From: Candidatus Iainarchaeum sp.
GTDB lineage: Archaea; Iainarchaeota; Iainarchaeia; Iainarchaeales; VGJJ01
NCBI GenBank assembly: GCA_016699555.1
Contig: CP064981.1
Location: 124,001-188,000, forward strand
DNA length: 64,000 nucleotides
Reading direction: 5' to 3'
Under the pieces are notes generated by a model. It saw nothing but the letters and a program-made list of their open reading frames with translations. It did no database searches and was not told the DNA's origin. A program made the position numbers and the translations under genes. Below, piece by piece: positions 60,997 to 64,000 of this stretch (position 1 is its first letter; every line of letters starts with the position of its first letter).

Positions 60997-61986
60997 ATGC
61001 GCGAGAAAGGAATATTGTTCACGTTCCTCACCTTTCTGTTTGTGGGAGTGGTGATGACGGCCATCGGGTTCCATCTCCACGCGCAAGAGCGCCAATCCGA
61101 GACGACGGTGGAAGTGAGCGTGCTCAACAGCATCAATGCGAAGTACGACGATGTGACGGACGACATCATTTCCTTGGACATGAGCATCGGCATCCCGTCC
61201 ATCGTCCAGCGCTTCTTGCCGTTCCAATACACGATCGATCGCAATGTCCTGTATACGACGCAGCAATTGCCCCTCGCTTCGGGGAGATTGGGCCTTTACT
61301 TCGACGTGATCAATACCTATCGCGTCTTCGCGACGGACAGCAACACCCAACATACCTTCGATGGGGTGCGCATCGACTTGAATGTCCCGCAACCGCCTGC
61401 ATGGGGAGGGACGCAGTCCACGGCCAAATTCAACCTGCTTCCTCATTGCGTGCAGTACCAGTTGCTGGACGACAATACATTTTCTCTTTCCAGCGCTTCA
61501 TCGCTCGGTTGCTCCTCGACGTTCGATCTGATCGCGAGCATCCAGCGGATCGATGTCAATGTCATCCTGCTCGGGACGACGGACGACTACAACGTGTTGA
61601 GTTGCGACTTCAATGGGAATGCGTGTCCGTTCGAAACGTACGCGCCCGATTCCAATTATCCTTTTTTCTCTTTGCAGGTGGACGATTCGAACTGCGTGAA
61701 TTGTTCGCTGAGCTCGAATGAAAAGAATCTCGGAGTTTATTTCCGGCCGGACGACACCAATACGATGACCTACTCCTGCGGCAGCAGCGGCTGCAATTCG
61801 AGTCCTTTCACGGTCACGCTCAGTAATGGCGTATATTTCTCCCACGGCGGGTCGCCTATGCTCATTTCGATGGCAGTACAGTTCAAGCAACCGATCAGTT
61901 CTTTCTATTATCAGGATGCCAATTATTCCGTTACGAAACCGGGATTCGATACCTACAAGAGCAACGTGGTGGTGTTCCCCCAATGA
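60997..61986 (+). CDS. Membrane-anchored extracellular protein of the pilin operon
   Basis: The 329-residue product has a short basic lead REKG then a hydrophobic helix (ILFTFLTFLFVGVVMTAIGF), and a beta-rich external domain with eight Cys (LPHCVQYQ, LGCSS, SCDFNGNACPF, DDSNCVNCS, SCGSSGCNSS). The start resembles a pilin helix but lacks the usual Glu. It follows the giant gene by four bases and overlaps the next by ATGA. Confidence 0.65.
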   Translation: MREKGILFTFLTFLFVGVVMTAIGFHLHAQERQSETTVEVSVLNSINAKYDDVTDDIISLDMSIGIPSIVQRFLPFQYTIDRNVLYTTQQLPLASGRLGLYFDVINTYRVFATDSNTQHTFDGVRIDLNVPQPPAWGGTQSTAKFNLLPHCVQYQLLDDNTFSLSSASSLGCSSTFDLIASIQRIDVNVILLGTTDDYNVLSCDFNGNACPFETYAPDSNYPFFSLQVDDSNCVNCSLSSNEKNLGVYFRPDDTNTMTYSCGSSGCNSSPFTVTLSNGVYFSHGGSPMLISMAVQFKQPISSFYYQDANYSVTKPGFDTYKSNVVVFPQ

Positions 61987-63113
61987 ATGCCAGCGAGACG
62001 TTATTCCTGTTGCTGGGGGTCATTGCACTCCTGGGGGGAGGGTATTATCTCTACACGCAACAACCGGTCCAGCAGGCGCAATCCATCCCTTCCCTGACGT
62101 GGGATGCTCCTACTGCGGGGCGTGTGGATGATGCGCTTTCTTTTTCGGTGGACATCACGAATGCTCCCGGGTCGACGGTCACATTCGTGGCGGATGGGGC
62201 AACGAGCAACGGGGATTGTTCCACTAATCCCTGCCGCCTTGCATTCATGCACACGTTCTCGCGCCCGGGCCTGCATACGGTAGGGGTGCGCGTGAATGAC
62301 TATACCTTTACGCGCATCGTTTCCGTGACGGATACGATCGTGCGCTGTATTGATGGTACGCGCGATAAAGCCTGCGCGGCGCCGCCCCTCCAATGCGTGA
62401 ATGGGAAGTTCGTGGATAATTGTAGCATCTGTGGTTGTCCGACAGGAGAGACGTGCCAATCCAACCAATGCGTTTCGGAGGCGCTGTCGTTTGGCATCGG
62501 CACGATGACGTCGACACTACGAGGGAGCCATGCGCAGATCGGCGTTCCGCTGCAAAACCATTCTACGACAAGCGTGGACGGTCTTTTCTTGGTGTACGTG
62601 GATGTGTATGACAACACCGACGCGTTGCTGTCCTCGTTTCCGCAGCAGGTGCGCTTGGATGATGTCGCTCCCGGCGTGACGCGGACGATTGCGTCGGATG
62701 TCCAACTGCCTGCACGAGCCGCACGCATCGGGGGAAGGATTTACTCGGTGACACCGGAAGGGAATCCCGTTGCGCTGTTGGGGAGCACCACGCAGACCGT
62801 TCCGCTTGCAATCGCATTCGATAATGTCTCCCCTTCCGCGCCGGGGAACCTGCGGGTGGTGCATGAGGATGATGTTGGTATTTTGCGCTGGGATGCGAGT
62901 GCGTCCCAGGACGTAAGCGGATATGTGGTGTACCGCCAGAACTTCGACTCGCAACAATTTACGACATACTCCGTGCTAGCGGAGACAACTGCTACACAAT
63001 ATGTGCTGCCCGTCTCAGGGGAATCGCTCCTCTACACGGTGCGCGCCAAAGACTTTTCGGGTAATTTGAGCGAGCCGGCGCAGGCCGTGATGGCATCAGG
63101 GAATGCCACTTAA
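61983..63113 (+). CDS. Membrane-anchored Cys-rich/FN3 surface protein
   Basis: The 376-residue product has an N-terminal membrane helix (about 6-24), a PKD/Ig-like domain (GSTVTFVADGA...HTFSRPGLHTVGVRVND), a short Cys-rich module with ten Cys (CIDGTRDKACAAP...CSICGCPTGETCQSNQC), a second beta domain and a fibronectin III-like end (PSAPGNLRVVHEDDVGILRWDASASQDVSGYVVYR). Last gene of the surface operon. Confidence 0.7.
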   Translation: MNASETLFLLLGVIALLGGGYYLYTQQPVQQAQSIPSLTWDAPTAGRVDDALSFSVDITNAPGSTVTFVADGATSNGDCSTNPCRLAFMHTFSRPGLHTVGVRVNDYTFTRIVSVTDTIVRCIDGTRDKACAAPPLQCVNGKFVDNCSICGCPTGETCQSNQCVSEALSFGIGTMTSTLRGSHAQIGVPLQNHSTTSVDGLFLVYVDVYDNTDALLSSFPQQVRLDDVAPGVTRTIASDVQLPARAARIGGRIYSVTPEGNPVALLGSTTQTVPLAIAFDNVSPSAPGNLRVVHEDDVGILRWDASASQDVSGYVVYRQNFDSQQFTTYSVLAETTATQYVLPVSGESLLYTVRAKDFSGNLSEPAQAVMASGNAT

Positions 63114-63119
63114 ATACTC
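63107..63119 (+). promoter_or_regulatory. TATA box of the final winged-helix gene
   Basis: CCACTTAAATACTC is about 26 bases before ATG 63141, the leaderless spacing, so this gene is transcribed separately from the pilin operon. Confidence 0.5.
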
Positions 63120-63140
63120 AAATGCGTTGCTCACCTTGTT

Positions 63141-63959
63141 ATGTCTCCCGATAAGCCTAAGTCTGGCGTCATCAATGCACTCTCGCGTATTTTGCACTTG
63201 CATCAATTGCCTGACACCCCTCCTTCAACGTTGACGACGTCGGCTCCTGCGCCGCGTGTTGCTCCCGTTCTTGGAGGGCAAGGTCCTGCGATTCCACCTG
63301 CGTATGAGGGGAAACCGTATGTGATTCCCGAAGCGCGACGCGCCGTCATCCCGCCTTCCACTGTTCCGGCATCGCGCGTGGAAATGCCGGCTGCCGCTCC
63401 GCGTATGGAACCAGTCGCTGTCCCCCCACAACCATTGCAGCGCACCACTCCCGCGATTACGCCTGCGCGTCCCACGCTTGCGCGGCCGGCGACTGCAAGT
63501 CCGACGGCGCATTCGGTGTGGCCTTTTCCTGCACCCTGGATTAAGTCAACGCCCAAAGCTACGCCGCCTGCAGCTCCTGCAACTATTCCGCCTTCAGCAT
63601 CCGCGCCCGCGCCGGCCGCGAAGCCCGTTACCACTCCGGTGAAGTTCCCGGCACCCACTCCCATTGTGCGCAATCCAACGACTGCAACGAAGCCTGTATC
63701 TGTTCCGCCTGCATCAACGGCTGCTCCGGTTTCGGCTTCAATGCCCGTGGCTCCAGATGCCATCGTCACCAACTTCGATCGCATCCTGGATATCGTGCGC
63801 CTGCAGAAAAGCATCAAGCTCGACGAGTTGACGAAGCGCTTGGCGATGAACGAGGAAAAGATCGCGGAAGAATTGCAGACGCTCGAGGACAACGGCTTGA
63901 TCGAGGTGCGCTATCCCGCGTTCGGCGAACCCATTATCTATTTCAAGAACGCTTCGTAG
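63141..63959 (+). CDS. Pro/Ala-rich linker protein with C-terminal winged helix
   Basis: The 272-residue product has a short helical start, about 170 residues of Pro/Ala/Thr-rich disordered linker, and a C-terminal winged-helix domain (NFDRILDIVRLQKSIKLDELTKRLAMNEEKIAEELQTLEDNGLIEVRYPAFGEPIIYF). It has no membrane helix. Genes of this kind sometimes precede secretion or pilus ATPase genes in related archaea, and this position after the pilin operon would fit, but the next gene is outside the window. Confidence 0.6.
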   Translation: MSPDKPKSGVINALSRILHLHQLPDTPPSTLTTSAPAPRVAPVLGGQGPAIPPAYEGKPYVIPEARRAVIPPSTVPASRVEMPAAAPRMEPVAVPPQPLQRTTPAITPARPTLARPATASPTAHSVWPFPAPWIKSTPKATPPAAPATIPPSASAPAPAAKPVTTPVKFPAPTPIVRNPTTATKPVSVPPASTAAPVSASMPVAPDAIVTNFDRILDIVRLQKSIKLDELTKRLAMNEEKIAEELQTLEDNGLIEVRYPAFGEPIIYFKNAS

Positions 63960-64000
63960 TGCTCTAATAGGCTAACCACGGTGCGATTCATTTTCCGTTG

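Noticed and set aside
1..64000. CRISPR arrays, insertion sequences and rRNA genes
   Set aside because: No regularly spaced repeats, transposase frames or rRNA-like sequence were seen on reading both strands.

Overview
The window is archaeal. Direct signs are RadA, TFE (TFIIE-alpha), Trm56, Taw1, Pus10, a XerA-type recombinase, class III (pilin-type) signal peptides, and AT-rich TATA boxes about 25-28 bases upstream of many start codons (probable leaderless mRNAs). Genes inside operons instead use GGTGAT-type Shine-Dalgarno sites. The dense layout, the short single-domain versions of known proteins and the many small secreted proteins suggest a reduced-genome lineage of the DPANN type (Micrarchaeota or Diapherotrites-like). 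That placement is an inference.

Layout. 1-6.8 kb: tRNA modification (pus10, tgt), recombination (radA), a CBS/HPF-like fusion, a flavin reductase and a stand-alone PII-like domain. 6.8-13.8 kb: AhpD-like protein, FkbM methyltransferase plus radical SAM pair, glutamate dehydrogenase, thioredoxin reductase and malic enzyme. 13.9-19.8 kb: a complete SUF operon headed by a PadR regulator with a cysteine pair. 19.8-24.4 kb: membrane acyltransferase-like protein, aldehyde dehydrogenase, class III aminotransferase and M42 peptidase. 24.4-26.7 kb: a thiol-redox group (glutaredoxin, lipoprotein thioredoxin, DsbA, six-cysteine secreted protein). 26.9-34.9 kb: KaiC-like ATPase, LysRS, tRNA-Phe, a kinase-like gene, a MacB-type ABC exporter with its own secreted partner, PspC, Hsp20 and two tRNA-Lys genes. 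34.9-39.6 kb: three secreted paralogues with near-identical DNA blocks near both ends, the first frameshifted at two homopolymer runs, then a lipoprotein. 39.6-45.7 kb: trm56, tfe, initiator tRNA, an AT-rich region with phased GTAATTAC palindromes, a winged-helix gene, PRC-barrel, xerA and small membrane proteins. 45.6-53.6 kb: a 1278-residue lipoprotein-like coiled-coil protein, taw1, PRC-barrel, a short NFACT protein and a transglutaminase-like protein. 53.7-63.1 kb: seven head-to-tail, mostly overlapping genes for pilin-like and secreted proteins around a 1209-residue vWA/beta-propeller protein. The last gene is a Pro/Ala-rich winged-helix protein.

The most interesting system is the 53.7-63.1 kb operon. 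Several products have archaeal pilin-like N-termini, and the giant one carries a vWA domain whose three metal-site segments are separated by an inserted LVIVD-type propeller and two copies of an anchor-like domain. This resembles in logic the bacterial minor-pilin/PilY1 tip-adhesin complex and could be a host-attachment apparatus. The second main observation is a change of strand composition (C>G to the left, G>C to the right, whatever the gene direction) at about 40-42 kb. It coincides with the AT-rich, palindrome-containing region next to tRNA-iMet and is what a replication origin would give.

Metabolically the window points to use of peptides and amino acids (M42 peptidase, GDH, aminotransferase, aldehyde dehydrogenase, malic enzyme) with flavin/thiol redox systems and its own Fe-S assembly.
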